Shown: in pieces, positions 17,343 to 26,597 of the stretch
Layout of the letters: every line of letters begins with the position of its first letter
Numbering within the stretch: position 1 is the stretch's first letter
Assembly (NCBI RefSeq): GCF_024171695.1
Contig: NZ_JAMTCF010000013.1
Span: 186,001-250,000 of the forward strand
DNA from: Actinosynnema pretiosum
GTDB lineage: Bacteria; Actinomycetota; Actinomycetes; Mycobacteriales; Pseudonocardiaceae
Direction: 5' to 3'
DNA: 64,000 nt
Translations under genes and position numbers: made by a program
Notes under the pieces: generated by a model
What the model was told of the DNA's origin: nothing
The model's database searches: none
What the model saw: the letters and a program-made list of their open reading frames with translations, nothing else

Positions 17343-17368
17343 TCACAACTCGGTGTCATGAGTTGTGA
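17343..17368. promoter_or_regulatory. 26-bp inverted repeat in fusA2/STAS convergent gap
   Basis: Perfect 9-bp arms TCACAACTC and GAGTTGTGA with an 8-bp spacer. The surrounding gap (17177-17558) begins with Gly/Glu-codon-like GGAG repeats trailing the EF-G-like gene and has no convincing gene. The site resembles a regulator-binding palindrome more than a terminator, since no T run follows. Confidence 0.5.
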
Positions 17369-17558
17369 ATGGACACTCGTGCGGCGGGATTAGGTGTCAG
17401 GGACTCGCGGGAACTGCTACCACTAGAACGCCACGGTTGGAGCGAATGGGCCATCAGGAAAATTCATCGGGGTTCACCGTCACCGTGAACAGGGCGGCAG
17501 GGTGACAGGGGAATGGCCGAAAAGTCTGCTAGGTGGTGTGAGAAGTGTTCGGGAACGG

Positions 17559-17903
17559 TCAGGTGCGGTTGTCGCCGTTCACCATGACCAGACCGGGGGC
17601 GTCGTCCCAGCCGAGGGCGGTGATCGCCCAGCGGTGGTGGGGGGCCAGGTCCAGGACGAGGGTGAGTTCGCGGTCGGCCAGTTCGCTCGCGGCTCGGACC
17701 AGGGCGCGCACCACCTCTGCCTGGAGGAACGCCACGCCGCGCAGTGACACTCGGACGTCTCCGCCTGCGGGTTCGGCGGTTCTCAGCAGACCGGTCAGCT
17801 CGTCCAGGTGGTGGTCCTCGACCTCGCCCGCCAGCAGGATTCGGGGAGGGTCGATCTCACGAGTGATGACCACCTGGGCTCCTCGTCCCACCGCGAACGG
17901 CAA
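17559..17903 (-). CDS. STAS-domain protein (anti-sigma-antagonist-like)
   Basis: 114-residue protein. Residues 10-100 follow the STAS strand-helix order: VVITREIDPPRILLAGEVE, DELTGLLRT, GDVRVSLRGVAFLQAEVVRALVRAA. The usual DLSxxxFxDSxG motif reads SLRGVAFLQAE, so the phosphorylatable Ser is replaced by Gln; it may not be controlled by a SpoIIAB-type kinase. It could act as a constitutive anti-sigma antagonist or an MEDS-type accessory. No sigma factor or kinase gene adjoins. It converges with the EF-G-like gene. Confidence 0.7.
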   Translation of the reverse strand: MPFAVGRGAQVVITREIDPPRILLAGEVEDHHLDELTGLLRTAEPAGGDVRVSLRGVAFLQAEVVRALVRAASELADRELTLVLDLAPHHRWAITALGWDDAPGLVMVNGDNRT

Positions 17904-18059
17904 GCGGACCGGCGTTCGCCGGTCTGGTGCGCGACAACGCGGTCGACCCTACGCCATTCACAACACCTATTCCAAAGAAATCACCAAATCCGGCACGAAG
18001 TGGAATAGATCCGGGGCCCGGACCCGATTTAGGCGGTTCCGGGCCCTCGGACGAACACG

Positions 18060-20156
18060 TCAGGTGTTCTGCGGGAACCCCAGGTTCACCCCACCGTGGG
18101 ATGGGTCGAGCCAGCGGCCGGTGACGACCTTCGTCCTGGTGTGGAAGTGCACGCCTTCCGGGCCGTACGCGTGCGAGTCGCCGAACAGGGAGTCCTTCCA
18201 CCCGCCGAAGGAGTAGTGCGCGACGGGGACCGGGATGGGGACGTTCACACCGACCATGCCGACCTCCACCTCGTGCTGGAAGCGCCTGGCCGCGCCGCCG
18301 TCGTTGGTGAAGATCGCCGCGCCGTTGCCGTACGGGTTGGCGTTGACCAGGTCCAGCGCCTCGTCGTAGCCGGTCGCCCGCAGCACCGACAGGACCGGGC
18401 CGAACACCTCGTCCCGGTACACCGCCATGTCCACGCCCACCCGGTCGAACAGGGTCGGGCCCAACCAGAAGCCGTCGGGGGCTCCGTCGATCGCGTGGTC
18501 GCGGCCGTCCACGACGAGGTCGGCTCCGTCGGCGACGCCGCTGTCCAGGTAGGACGTGACGCGGTCGCGGTGCGCGCCGGTGATCAGGGGACCCATGTCG
18601 CAGCCCGCGCGGCGGCCGTCGCCGACCTTGAGCGCCGCGATCCGCTCGGCGATCTTGGCAACCAGGACGTCGCCGACCGGGTCCACCGCGACCACGGCGG
18701 AGATCGCCATGCAGCGCTCCCCCGCCGAGCCGAATCCTGCCGAGACCGCGGCGTCCGCCGCGAGGTCCAGGTCCGCGTCGGGCAGCACCACCATGTGGTT
18801 CTTCGCGCCGCCGAGCGCCTGGACGCGCTTGCCGCGCGCGGTCGCGGTCTCGTACACGTAGCGCGCCACCGGGGTCGAGCCGACGAAGGACACCGCTTTC
18901 ACGTCCGGGTGGACCAGGAGCCGGTCCACCGCTTCCTTGTCGCCGTGCACGACGTTCAGCACCCCGTCGGGGAGGCCTGCTTCGGCGAACAGCTCGGCCA
19001 GGAACACCGACGCGGACGGGTCCTTCTCGCTCGGCTTGAGCACGACCGCGTTGCCGCAGGCGATCGCGGTGGGCACGAACCACAGCGGCACCATGGCGGG
19101 GAAGTTGAACGGCGACACGACCGCGACCACGCCGAGCGGCTGCTGGATCGAGTAGACGTCGACGCGGCTGGACGCGTTCTCGCTGAACCCGCCCTTGAGC
19201 AGGTGCGGGATGCCGCAGGCGAACTCGACGTTCTCCAGCGCCCGCTGCACCTCGCCCGCCGCGTCGGCGAGGACCTTGCCGTGCTCGGCGGTGATGATGG
19301 CGGCCAGCTCGCCCTTGCGGGCGTGCAGCAGCTCGCGGAACGCGAACATCACCGAGGACCGCTGGGCGAGCGACGAGTCCCGCCACCGGGTGAACGCCTC
19401 CCCTGCGACCTCGACCGCCCGGTCGACCACCTCGGCGGAGGCAAGGTCCACTGTGGACGCGACCTGCCCGGTGGCCGGGTCGTGCACGTCGCCCACGCGG
19501 TCGGCGCCACCGGTCCACGACTTGCCGCCGATCCAGTGCGTGATCCGCTTCGCGGTGACCCGATCACCGGAACCGGTAGGGGCGGCGTCAGAGCCAGTGA
19601 GGCCCACGCTGGTCGGGCGCACACTGGTCGAGGCAGCACCGGTCGAGGCAGGAGCAGGTGGAACAGCGCCGGTCGGGCCATCACCGGTTAGGTGCACGCC
19701 AGTCGGGCCCACGCTGACCGGTGCTGCGCTGGCCGGGCCCGCACCGGTCAGGACCGGGCCAGTCGGGACCGCATCGGTCGGGGGCACGCTGGCTGGGCGC
19801 ACGCCGGTCGGGTCAGCACCAGCCGGGACAGCGGCAGCCACGCCCGCGCCGGTCGGGACGACACCGGTCAGGGCAACATCAACCGGGCTGGCGCTGGCTG
19901 GGGTTGTGGCAGTCGGGCCCGCACCGGTTGGGCCTGCGCCGGTCGAGTCCGCGTGGTTCGGGACCGCGCCGGGCGGGGCCACACCGGTCGGGCCAGTGGC
20001 TGCCGGGGCCGTGCCCACCTGGGCCAGGTTGGTTGAGCTGGCATCGGTCGGGGCCACGCCAGCCGGGCCGGTGTTGGCCGGGTCGGTGTTGGGCAGGACG
20101 GTGCTGGCCGGGCCGACGCCATCCTGGGCGGTGTTGTGGTCGTCGGTTGGGCTCAT
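18060..20156 (-). CDS. mmsA: CoA-acylating (methyl)malonate-semialdehyde dehydrogenase with repeat-rich N-terminal extension
   Basis: 698 residues: a 200-residue Gly/Pro/Thr/Ala/Val-rich lead made of degenerate GPTGV-like pentapeptides, then a full-length (about 498) MMSDH core starting TAKRITHWIGGK. Core motifs: FNFPAMVPLWFVP, LKPSEKDPSAS, FVGSTPVARYVYETA and the catalytic Cys in GSAGERCMAISA. It converts (methyl)malonate semialdehyde to acetyl- or propionyl-CoA. ATG 20156 overlaps the aminotransferase stop by 4 bp (ATGA), so the extension is very likely translated; no ATG or good ribosome site lies at the core boundary. With the aminotransferase it forms the lower part of beta-alanine or beta-aminoisobutyrate breakdown. 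Confidence 0.93.
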   Translation of the reverse strand: MSPTDDHNTAQDGVGPASTVLPNTDPANTGPAGVAPTDASSTNLAQVGTAPAATGPTGVAPPGAVPNHADSTGAGPTGAGPTATTPASASPVDVALTGVVPTGAGVAAAVPAGADPTGVRPASVPPTDAVPTGPVLTGAGPASAAPVSVGPTGVHLTGDGPTGAVPPAPASTGAASTSVRPTSVGLTGSDAAPTGSGDRVTAKRITHWIGGKSWTGGADRVGDVHDPATGQVASTVDLASAEVVDRAVEVAGEAFTRWRDSSLAQRSSVMFAFRELLHARKGELAAIITAEHGKVLADAAGEVQRALENVEFACGIPHLLKGGFSENASSRVDVYSIQQPLGVVAVVSPFNFPAMVPLWFVPTAIACGNAVVLKPSEKDPSASVFLAELFAEAGLPDGVLNVVHGDKEAVDRLLVHPDVKAVSFVGSTPVARYVYETATARGKRVQALGGAKNHMVVLPDADLDLAADAAVSAGFGSAGERCMAISAVVAVDPVGDVLVAKIAERIAALKVGDGRRAGCDMGPLITGAHRDRVTSYLDSGVADGADLVVDGRDHAIDGAPDGFWLGPTLFDRVGVDMAVYRDEVFGPVLSVLRATGYDEALDLVNANPYGNGAAIFTNDGGAARRFQHEVEVGMVGVNVPIPVPVAHYSFGGWKDSLFGDSHAYGPEGVHFHTRTKVVTGRWLDPSHGGVNLGFPQNT
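19565..20150. repeat. Degenerate 15-bp coding repeats in mmsA 5' region
   Basis: Imperfect units around CCGGTCGGGCC, period mostly 15 bp (five codons, with insertions of 3 or 6), encode the GPTGV-like extension of the dehydrogenase. Length stays a multiple of 3, so the frame is preserved. Confidence 0.8.
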
Positions 20157-21445
20157 CGGGTTGACACCTCCGCGATCGCGTCGCGCAGCACCACGAGCGC
20201 CTCCTCCACCTCGTCTGCGGTGACCGACAGGGGTGGGGCCAGGCGGATGACGTTGCCGTGCAGGCCGCCCTTGCCGACCAGCAGGCCGCGTTCGCGGGTC
20301 GCCTCCAGGACCGCCACCGCCGCCTTCGGGTCCGGGGCGCGGTCCTCTCCGACCAGTTCCAGGCCGACCATGAGGCCCTTGCCGCGCACGTCGCCGAGCA
20401 GCGGGTGGTCTGCGGCGACGTCGCGCAGGCCGGAGATCAGGCGGGTGCCGAGCTTGGCTGCGTTGGACTGGAGGTCGTGGTCCAGCAGGTAGTTCAGCGT
20501 CGCGAGGGCGCCCGTCGTGGACACCGGGTTGCCGCCGAAGGTGGAGATCGAGTTGGCGGTGAGGCTGTCCACGACGTCGCCGCGCGCCACCACGCCGCCG
20601 ATGGCCAGGCCGTTGCCCAGGCCCTTGGCGAAGGTCATCGCGTCGGGGGTGACGCCGTGCGCGCCGATGCCCCAGAAGTGCTCGCCGGTGCGGCCCCAGC
20701 CGGTCTGGACCTCGTCCGAGACGAGCAGGATGCCGTGCTCGTCCAGGACCTCCTTGAACGCGGCGAACAGGCCGTCCGGCGGCGAGGTGAAGCCGCCTAC
20801 GCCCTGGATCGGTTCGACGATCATGCACGCGACGTCGCCCGAGGTGGCGGTGTGCAGCACGTCGCGCAGGTCGGCCACGCACGCGGCGGTGTAGTCCGCG
20901 TCGGACAGGTCGCGGAACGGGCTGCGGTAGCGGTAGCCGCCGTGCACCCAGGCGACCTTGACCGGGCTGAGCGAGGTCGGGGACCAGGTGCGGTGGCCGG
21001 TGACGCCGACCGTGGCGAAGCCCCGGCCGTGGTAGGAGTTGCGCAGGGCGAGGACCTGGTCGCTGCGGCGGTGCGCGCAGGCCAGCAGGAGCGCGGTCTC
21101 GTTGGCCTCGGTGCCGGAGTTGGTGAAGAACACCTTGGCGTTCGGGATGCCGGACAGCTCGGCGATCTTCTCGGCCAGCTCCACCTGGGAGCGGATCAGG
21201 TACAGCGTGGAGCTGTGCAGCACGCCGGTGTCGACCTGGGCCCGGACGGCGTCGCTGATCTCGGCGATGTCGTAGCCGACGCCGTTGGTGAGGATGCCCG
21301 CGAAGAAGTCCAGGTAGGTGCGGCCCTCGCCGTCCGTGACGTGCCTGCCGCTGCCGCTGGTGATCTCGATCGGGTGGTCGTAGTACAGGGTCATCCAGTC
21401 CGGCAGGACCGCCCGGTGCCTGGCCAGCAGCTCGTCGTGCGCCAT
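20153..21445 (-). CDS. Class III (omega-type) aminotransferase
   Basis: 430-residue PLP-dependent transaminase. GSGRHVTDGEGRTYLDFFAG starts the fold, NSGTEANETALLLA and NSYHGRGFATVGVTG bind cofactor, DEVQTGWGRTGEHFW precedes the Schiff-base Lys in FAKGLGNGLAIGG, and FGGNPVSTTGAL closes the site. First gene of a two-gene unit with the MMSDH-type dehydrogenase (4-bp overlap) and divergent from a PucR regulator. In this setting it most likely moves the amino group of beta-alanine or 3-aminoisobutyrate to pyruvate or 2-oxoglutarate, giving the semialdehyde used by the next enzyme. 4-Aminobutyrate is a possible alternative substrate. Confidence 0.92.
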   Translation of the reverse strand: MAHDELLARHRAVLPDWMTLYYDHPIEITSGSGRHVTDGEGRTYLDFFAGILTNGVGYDIAEISDAVRAQVDTGVLHSSTLYLIRSQVELAEKIAELSGIPNAKVFFTNSGTEANETALLLACAHRRSDQVLALRNSYHGRGFATVGVTGHRTWSPTSLSPVKVAWVHGGYRYRSPFRDLSDADYTAACVADLRDVLHTATSGDVACMIVEPIQGVGGFTSPPDGLFAAFKEVLDEHGILLVSDEVQTGWGRTGEHFWGIGAHGVTPDAMTFAKGLGNGLAIGGVVARGDVVDSLTANSISTFGGNPVSTTGALATLNYLLDHDLQSNAAKLGTRLISGLRDVAADHPLLGDVRGKGLMVGLELVGEDRAPDPKAAVAVLEATRERGLLVGKGGLHGNVIRLAPPLSVTADEVEEALVVLRDAIAEVSTR

Positions 21446-21562
21446 CCGCGCCTCCCGCTGTTCGCGCTCTCCCGCATCTCCCCCGCAGTCTCACCGGGCT
21501 CGACGGCCCACCGCCATGCACAACCTGTACCGCTTTCCGGGAGTGGCGATTACGTTGTGTGC

Positions 21563-23173
21563 ATGTACCCGACCGTGGCGGAGGCGTTATCCCTGTCCGT
21601 GGTGCGACAGGGGCAGCCCAGGGTGGTCGCGGGCGCGGAGGGGCTGGGGCGGTCGGTGCGCTGGGTGCACGTGGCCGAGGTCGCCGACATCGCGCCGCTG
21701 CTGCGCGGCGGGGAGCTGGTGCTCACCAGCGGGATCGCGCTGCCGGAGGAGCCGGAGGCGCTGCGCGAGTACGTGGCCGGGCTGGCCGGGGTGGGGGCGA
21801 CCGGGCTGGTCGTGGAGCTGGTGCGGCGGTGGCGGGGCGGGGTGCCGGGGGCGCTGGTCGCGGCGGCGCAGGAGCACGGGCTGCCGCTGGTCACGCTGTC
21901 GGTGGAGGTGCGGTTCGTCGCGGTCACCGAGGCGGTGGTGTCGCTGATCGTGGACGCGCAGCTCGCCGAGCTGCGGGCCGCCGAGCAGGTGCACGAGGCG
22001 TTCACGGCGCTGACCGTGGCGGGCGCGGAACCGGCCGAGGTGCTGCGGGAGGTGGCGCGCACGTCGGGGCTGCCGGTGGTGCTGGAGACGCTGGGGCACG
22101 AGGTGCTGGCGTACGACGCGGCCGGGCAGGACCCGGTGGCGCTGCTGGCCGACTGGGGCGCGCGGTCGCGCGAGGTGTCCGGGGGCGGGCGGACCGCGTA
22201 CCACGCCGGGCCGGGGTGGTTGGTGACGGCGGTGGGGGCGCGCGGGTCGGACTGGGGCAGGTTGGTGCTGGTCAGCGCGGCCGAGCCGCCGCACCGGCAC
22301 GTGGTGGTCGCGGAGCGGGCGGCGTCGGCGCTGGCCGTGCACCGGCTGGTGGCGCGGGACCGGGAGTCGCTGGAGCGGCAGACGCACCGGACGCTGCTCA
22401 CCCAGCTGCTGGACCGGGCGCCATCGGACCTGCCCGCGCGCACCGCCGCGCTGGGGGTGCCGCTGGAGCGGCGGCAGCTGCTCGGGGTGGCGATCCGGCC
22501 TGGCGCGGCGACCACGCCGGGGCAGTCGCTGGCCACGCAGGAGGTGCTGCGGGACCTGGCCGAGGCGACGGCGCTGGCGGCCCGGCGGGTGCCGGTGCCC
22601 GCGCTGGTGGGGGTGGTGGACGACACGAGCGTGCGGGCGCTGCTGGCGCTGCCGCCGCAGGCCCCGGTGGAGGGGGTGGTGCGGCAGTTCGCCCGCGAGG
22701 TGCACCGGGCCGCCGCCGCGACGCAGCACGGGCTGCCGGTGGTGGTGGCGGTCGGGACGGTGGTGTGCGGGGTGCCGGAGGTGCGGCGCAGCCTCGGGGA
22801 GGCGGCGCACGTGGCGGGGGCGGCGCTGCGGTCGCCGGGGGCGCGGCTGTACCACCGGCTGGACGACGTGCGGTTGCGCGGGCTGCTGCACCTGCTGCGG
22901 GAGGACGAGCGGGTGCGGGCGTTCGCGGACCGGGAGCTGGGGGCGCTGCTGGCGCGGGACGAGGCGCACGGGAGCCGGTTGGTGGAGCTGCTGCGGTGCT
23001 TGTGCGAGCAGGGCGGGAACAAGTCGGCGGCTGCGGCGGCGGCGCACCTGTCGCGGACGGCGTACTACCAGCAGTTGGCGCGGGTGCAGCAGGTGCTCGG
23101 GGTGTCGTTGGAGGACCCGGAGTCGTTGCTGTCGCTGCACGTCGCGCTGCTGGTGCGCGAGTTGGACCGGTGA
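21563..23173 (+). CDS. PucR-family transcriptional regulator
   Basis: 536 residues. N-terminal PucR/purine-catabolism domain (1-125: LSVVRQGQPRVVAGAEGL, GGELVLTSGIAL). A GAF-like central part is followed by a GGDEF-like region typical of CdaR proteins. The C-terminal HTH_30 (about 475-530) is LLRCLCEQGGNKSAAAAAAHLSRTAYYQQLARVQQVLGV, cited here as two parts around GGNKSAAAAAA. ATG 21563 is taken; no clear ribosome site, so the message may be leaderless. It is divergent from the aminotransferase/dehydrogenase pair and upstream of the permease, dihydropyrimidinase and amidohydrolase. It is the obvious activator of this pyrimidine or hydantoin cluster. Confidence 0.9.
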   Translation: MYPTVAEALSLSVVRQGQPRVVAGAEGLGRSVRWVHVAEVADIAPLLRGGELVLTSGIALPEEPEALREYVAGLAGVGATGLVVELVRRWRGGVPGALVAAAQEHGLPLVTLSVEVRFVAVTEAVVSLIVDAQLAELRAAEQVHEAFTALTVAGAEPAEVLREVARTSGLPVVLETLGHEVLAYDAAGQDPVALLADWGARSREVSGGGRTAYHAGPGWLVTAVGARGSDWGRLVLVSAAEPPHRHVVVAERAASALAVHRLVARDRESLERQTHRTLLTQLLDRAPSDLPARTAALGVPLERRQLLGVAIRPGAATTPGQSLATQEVLRDLAEATALAARRVPVPALVGVVDDTSVRALLALPPQAPVEGVVRQFAREVHRAAAATQHGLPVVVAVGTVVCGVPEVRRSLGEAAHVAGAALRSPGARLYHRLDDVRLRGLLHLLREDERVRAFADRELGALLARDEAHGSRLVELLRCLCEQGGNKSAAAAAAHLSRTAYYQQLARVQQVLGVSLEDPESLLSLHVALLVRELDR

Positions 23174-24255
23174 GGGGGTGGGGGTGCGGGATGGGGGCGT
23201 TGGACCGGTGACGGGCGGCGGTGAGGCGGGACAGGGGTGTGGGACGGGGGCGCGGAATCGGTGATAGGCGGCGACATGGGGACGGGGGCACGGAGGCGGG
23301 GCTGGTGGCGCTGGGCCGGGAGAACGGGGCGGGACGCGGGGCCAGGACACCGGGCGGACGCAACAGGAGCGACTGGGCGGGGCCGGTGGCGCGAGGCTGA
23401 CGGCACAAGACCAGCGGTATGAGGGCTGGTGCCGTGAAGCCGGTACCGCGAGGTGAGCGGCGCAGGACTTGTTGTGCGGAGCGGGCGACGCGTGGCCGGT
23501 GACACGAGCGAGTGGCGCAGGACCGGTAGGCCTGGCCCTGTGGCTCAGAACCAGTGGGCATGAGCCCGTCGCACGGAGCCGGTGGGCTTGGCCCTCTGGT
23601 GTGGAGCCGGTGGGCATGAGCCCGTCGCGCGGAGCCGGTCGGTCTGGGGCCGTCTTGCGGGGCCGGTGGGGCGAAACCGGAAGCGTGGTCGAGTGCGTCC
23701 GGGTGGCGCGGGATCGGTGGTCTTCGGCTAGAAGTGGCCTCCCCGTGTGGTCGGGGCGGGGGCGAGCGCGGTGTGGTGGGTGGCCGTTGGGCGCGTGCCG
23801 TCGTGGACCTCGGGGGCCAGGGTGCGCGCGCCGTCGGTGGCCGAGGTGATCCCGGCGATCAGGGGTGCGGCGCCGACGGCCAGCAGGGCTGCTGCGCGGG
23901 TCAGCCTCGACGTGGCTCGGGGCGGTGGCGCTGGATGGGGCGGCGTTGCGCGGGGTGGCGCTGTGCGGGGCGGGGGCACTGGTCCTCGTTCACGGAAGTA
24001 GGGGTCTGACCTACTGCACCATCGGCATCCGCGCGCGCCGACCGGACTCGCTGAACCGGGTGATCCTGTCGCCGGGGTCGGCGCGCGGGTGGCGCGCGGG
24101 CGTTCGGCAATGGGCAGAGTGTGCGGTGATCACCGGAAACGCGGACACTTCGGCACTGCCGCCGCCGCGCGCCGGGCGCTGAGGATGCCGGGGTGGAATT
24201 CGCGCCGAAGCGCCGCTCCCGGCGGCGTTTCACGAGCGTAACAGGGGAGTGACCG
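23174..24255. other. 1.08-kb gap after the PucR gene
   Basis: GC-rich, with degenerate repeats near GAGCCGGTGGGCATGAGCC (23510-23660). One weak minus-strand candidate gene (23728-23979) is listed separately. No other supported gene. The last 100 bp contain the permease promoter region and the GGGGAG ribosome site. Confidence 0.6.
23728..23979 (-). CDS. Possible small secreted protein
   Basis: 83-codon frame with very high third-position GC. An Ala/Pro/Thr-rich lead is followed by a signal-peptide-like segment, RLTRAAALLAVGAAPLIAG, then a short hydrophilic end, TTRGGHF. The true start is uncertain: ATG 23979 gives a Pro-rich lead that is odd before a signal sequence, and there is no ribosome site. 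A competing plus-strand frame over the same bases also has a hydrophobic stretch, so coding sense is not settled. No family recognised. Confidence 0.35.
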   Translation of the reverse strand: MPPPRTAPPRATPPHPAPPPRATSRLTRAAALLAVGAAPLIAGITSATDGARTLAPEVHDGTRPTATHHTALAPAPTTRGGHF

Positions 24256-25758
24256 TTGGCCCTCGACCCCTCGGAGCAGACCGCGTCCGACCAGGAAGGG
24301 CGCGTGGACCTGGTGGACCGCGCCGCCATCGCCGACAGCCCGTACTACAACCCGGAGCTGGCCCCGGTGCCGCTGGAGGGGCGCACCTGGACCACCTACA
24401 ACTTCTTCGCGCTGTGGATGGGCATGGCGCACAACATCCCCAGCTACACGCTCGCCGCGTCGCTGGTGGCGCTGGGCATGGACTGGGTGCAGGCGCTGCT
24501 CACCATCACGCTCGGGAACCTGATCGTGCTCGTGCCGATGCTGCTCAACAGCCACGCGGGCACCAAGTACGGCATCCCGTTCCCGGTGTTCGCCCGCGCG
24601 TTCTACGGGGTGCGCGGGGCGAACCTGGTGGCGCTGCTGCGGGCGTTCGTGGCGTGCGCGTGGTTCGGCATCCAGACCTGGGTGGGCGGCAAGGCGCTGC
24701 ACGTGATCGTCGGGCGGCTGGCCGGTGAGGCGTGGTCCGGCGCGCCGGTGGTGCTGGGCCAGGTGTGGACGCTGTGGCTGTGCTTCCTGGTGTTCTGGGC
24801 GGTGCAGATGCTGGTCATCTGGCGGGGCATGGAGGCGATCCGGCGGTTCGAGAACTGGACGGCGCCGCTGGTGTCGGTCGGGTTCCTGGTGCTGCTGGCG
24901 TACGTGGCGGTGAAGGCGGGCGGGTTCGGGCCGATCCTGTCCGAGCCGTCGAAGCTGGGCTGGGGACCGGACTTCTGGAAGGTGTTCTTCCCCGCGCTGA
25001 TGGGGATGATCGCGTTCTGGTCGACGCTGTCGCTGAACATGCCGGACTTCACCCGGTTCGGCGGCAGCCAGCGCAAGCAGGCGCTCGGGCAGGTGCTGGG
25101 GCTGCCGACCACGATGACGTTCATCGCGGTGGTGGCGATCCTGACCACCTCGGGCGCGGTCGCCCTGTACGGCGAGGCGATCTGGGACCCGGCGGAGCTG
25201 GCGAGCCGGTTCGACAGCACGGCGGTGGTGCTGGTGGCGCTGGTGTCGCTGGTGCTGGCGACGGTCTCGGCGAACCTGGCGGCGAACGTGGTCAGCCCGT
25301 CGTACGACTTCTCCAACGCGTTCCCGCGCCGGATCAGCTTCGCCGTGGGCGGGCTGATCACCGGCGTGCTCGGCGTGCTGATCCAGCCGTGGCGGCTGAT
25401 CTCCGACCCGAGCATCTACATCTTCGCGTGGCTCGGGTTCTACGGCGGGCTGCTGGCGTCGGTGGCCGGGGTGTTCGTCGCCGGGTACTGGGTGCTGGCG
25501 CGGACCCGCCTCGAGCTGCCCGACCTGTACCTGTCCGGGCGCGGGGCCTACTGGTTCACCGGCGGCTGGAACTGGCGGGCGGTGGCGGCGACCGCGCTCG
25601 GGTCGCTGCTGGCCGTCGGCGGCGCCCACGGCGGGCCGTTCCCGGCCGACGGGCTGATCCCGGTGCTCAAACCGCTCTACGACTACAACTGGGTCGTCGG
25701 CCTGGTGGTCGGCATGGCCGGCTACCTGGTGCTGGCGCCACGGAAGGAGCAGGCGTGA
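24256..25758 (+). CDS. NCS1-family nucleobase/hydantoin permease
   Basis: 500-residue membrane protein with about 12 helices. YNFFALWMGMAHNIPSY in helix 1 and the GIQTWVGGKALH segment are NCS1 (Mhp1, allantoin/uracil permease) signatures; SLNMPDFTRFG and VVSPSYDFSNAFPRRI complete it. TTG 24256 is the start, with GGGGAG 6 nt upstream. The next gene starts at GTG 25755, overlapping the stop by 4 bp, so uptake and hydrolysis are translationally coupled. Given the neighbours it probably imports uracil, thymine, dihydropyrimidines or hydantoins. Confidence 0.93.
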   Translation: MALDPSEQTASDQEGRVDLVDRAAIADSPYYNPELAPVPLEGRTWTTYNFFALWMGMAHNIPSYTLAASLVALGMDWVQALLTITLGNLIVLVPMLLNSHAGTKYGIPFPVFARAFYGVRGANLVALLRAFVACAWFGIQTWVGGKALHVIVGRLAGEAWSGAPVVLGQVWTLWLCFLVFWAVQMLVIWRGMEAIRRFENWTAPLVSVGFLVLLAYVAVKAGGFGPILSEPSKLGWGPDFWKVFFPALMGMIAFWSTLSLNMPDFTRFGGSQRKQALGQVLGLPTTMTFIAVVAILTTSGAVALYGEAIWDPAELASRFDSTAVVLVALVSLVLATVSANLAANVVSPSYDFSNAFPRRISFAVGGLITGVLGVLIQPWRLISDPSIYIFAWLGFYGGLLASVAGVFVAGYWVLARTRLELPDLYLSGRGAYWFTGGWNWRAVAATALGSLLAVGGAHGGPFPADGLIPVLKPLYDYNWVVGLVVGMAGYLVLAPRKEQA

Positions 25759-26597
25759 ACGACGTCGTCCGCGCGGCACTGGTCCAGCGGAAGTGGACCG
25801 GTTCCAAGGAGAGCATGGTGGCGAGCGCCGTGGAGGCGATCGCGTCGGCGGCCTCGCAGGGGGCGCAGGTGGTGTGCCTGCAGGAGCTGTTCTACGGGCC
25901 GTACTTCTGCCAGGTGCAGGACCCGGAGTTCTACTCGTACACCGAGGGCGTCCCGGACGGGGAGACCACGGAGCTGATGCGCGAGGTGGCGGCGCGGCAC
26001 GGGGTCGTGCTGGTCGTGCCGGTGTACGAGCAGGAGCAGCCCGGCGTCTACTACAACACCGCCGCCGTGATCGACGCGGACGGCACGTACCTGGGCAAGC
26101 ACCGCAAGAACCACATCCCGCAGGTGAAGGGGTTCTGGGAGAAGTTCTACTTCCGGCCCGGCAACCTGGGCTACCCGGTGTTCGACACGGCGGTGGGCCG
26201 GATCGGCGTGTACATCTGCTACGAGCGGCACTTCCCCGAGGGCTGGCGGGCGCTGGGGCTGGCGGGCGCGCGGATCGTGTTCAACCCGTCCGCGACCAGC
26301 CGGGGGCTGTCGCAGCACCTGTGGCGGTTGGAGCAGCCCGCAGCGGCGGTGGCGAACGAGTACTTCGTCGGCGCGATCAACCGGGTGGGGGTGGAACCGC
26401 TGGGGGACAACGACTTCTACGGTCAGTCGTACTTCGCGGACCCGCGCGGGCAGCTGATCGGCGAGGCGGCCTCGGACACCGAGGACGAGATCGTGGTGCG
26501 GGACCTGGACATGGGGCTGCTGGCCGAGGTGCGGGACCTGTGGGCGTTCTACCGGGACCGCAGGCCGGACACCTACGAGGGCCTGGTGACGCCGTGA
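25755..26597 (+). CDS. Beta-ureidopropionase / N-carbamoyl amidohydrolase (nitrilase superfamily)
   Basis: 280 residues. The nitrilase triad is visible: Glu in CLQELFYGPYF, Lys in GKHRKNHIP and Cys in VYICYERHFPEG. The sequence is closest in pattern to N-carbamoyl-beta-alanine or N-carbamoyl-D-amino acid hydrolases, which release CO2 and ammonia from the ring-opened pyrimidine. Starts at GTG overlapping the permease stop and ends overlapping the dihydropyrimidinase start (both GTGA). Third step of the reductive pyrimidine route. Confidence 0.93.
   Translation: MNDVVRAALVQRKWTGSKESMVASAVEAIASAASQGAQVVCLQELFYGPYFCQVQDPEFYSYTEGVPDGETTELMREVAARHGVVLVVPVYEQEQPGVYYNTAAVIDADGTYLGKHRKNHIPQVKGFWEKFYFRPGNLGYPVFDTAVGRIGVYICYERHFPEGWRALGLAGARIVFNPSATSRGLSQHLWRLEQPAAAVANEYFVGAINRVGVEPLGDNDFYGQSYFADPRGQLIGEAASDTEDEIVVRDLDMGLLAEVRDLWAFYRDRRPDTYEGLVTP

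Noticed and set aside
18060-21521. Single 1153-codon minus frame joining aminotransferase region and dehydrogenase
   Set aside because: The aminotransferase is encoded in a different frame; the real dehydrogenase start is at 20156.
21587-23617. Long minus-strand frames antisense to the PucR gene
   Set aside because: His/Arg/Pro-rich shadow of GC-rich codons, no motif.
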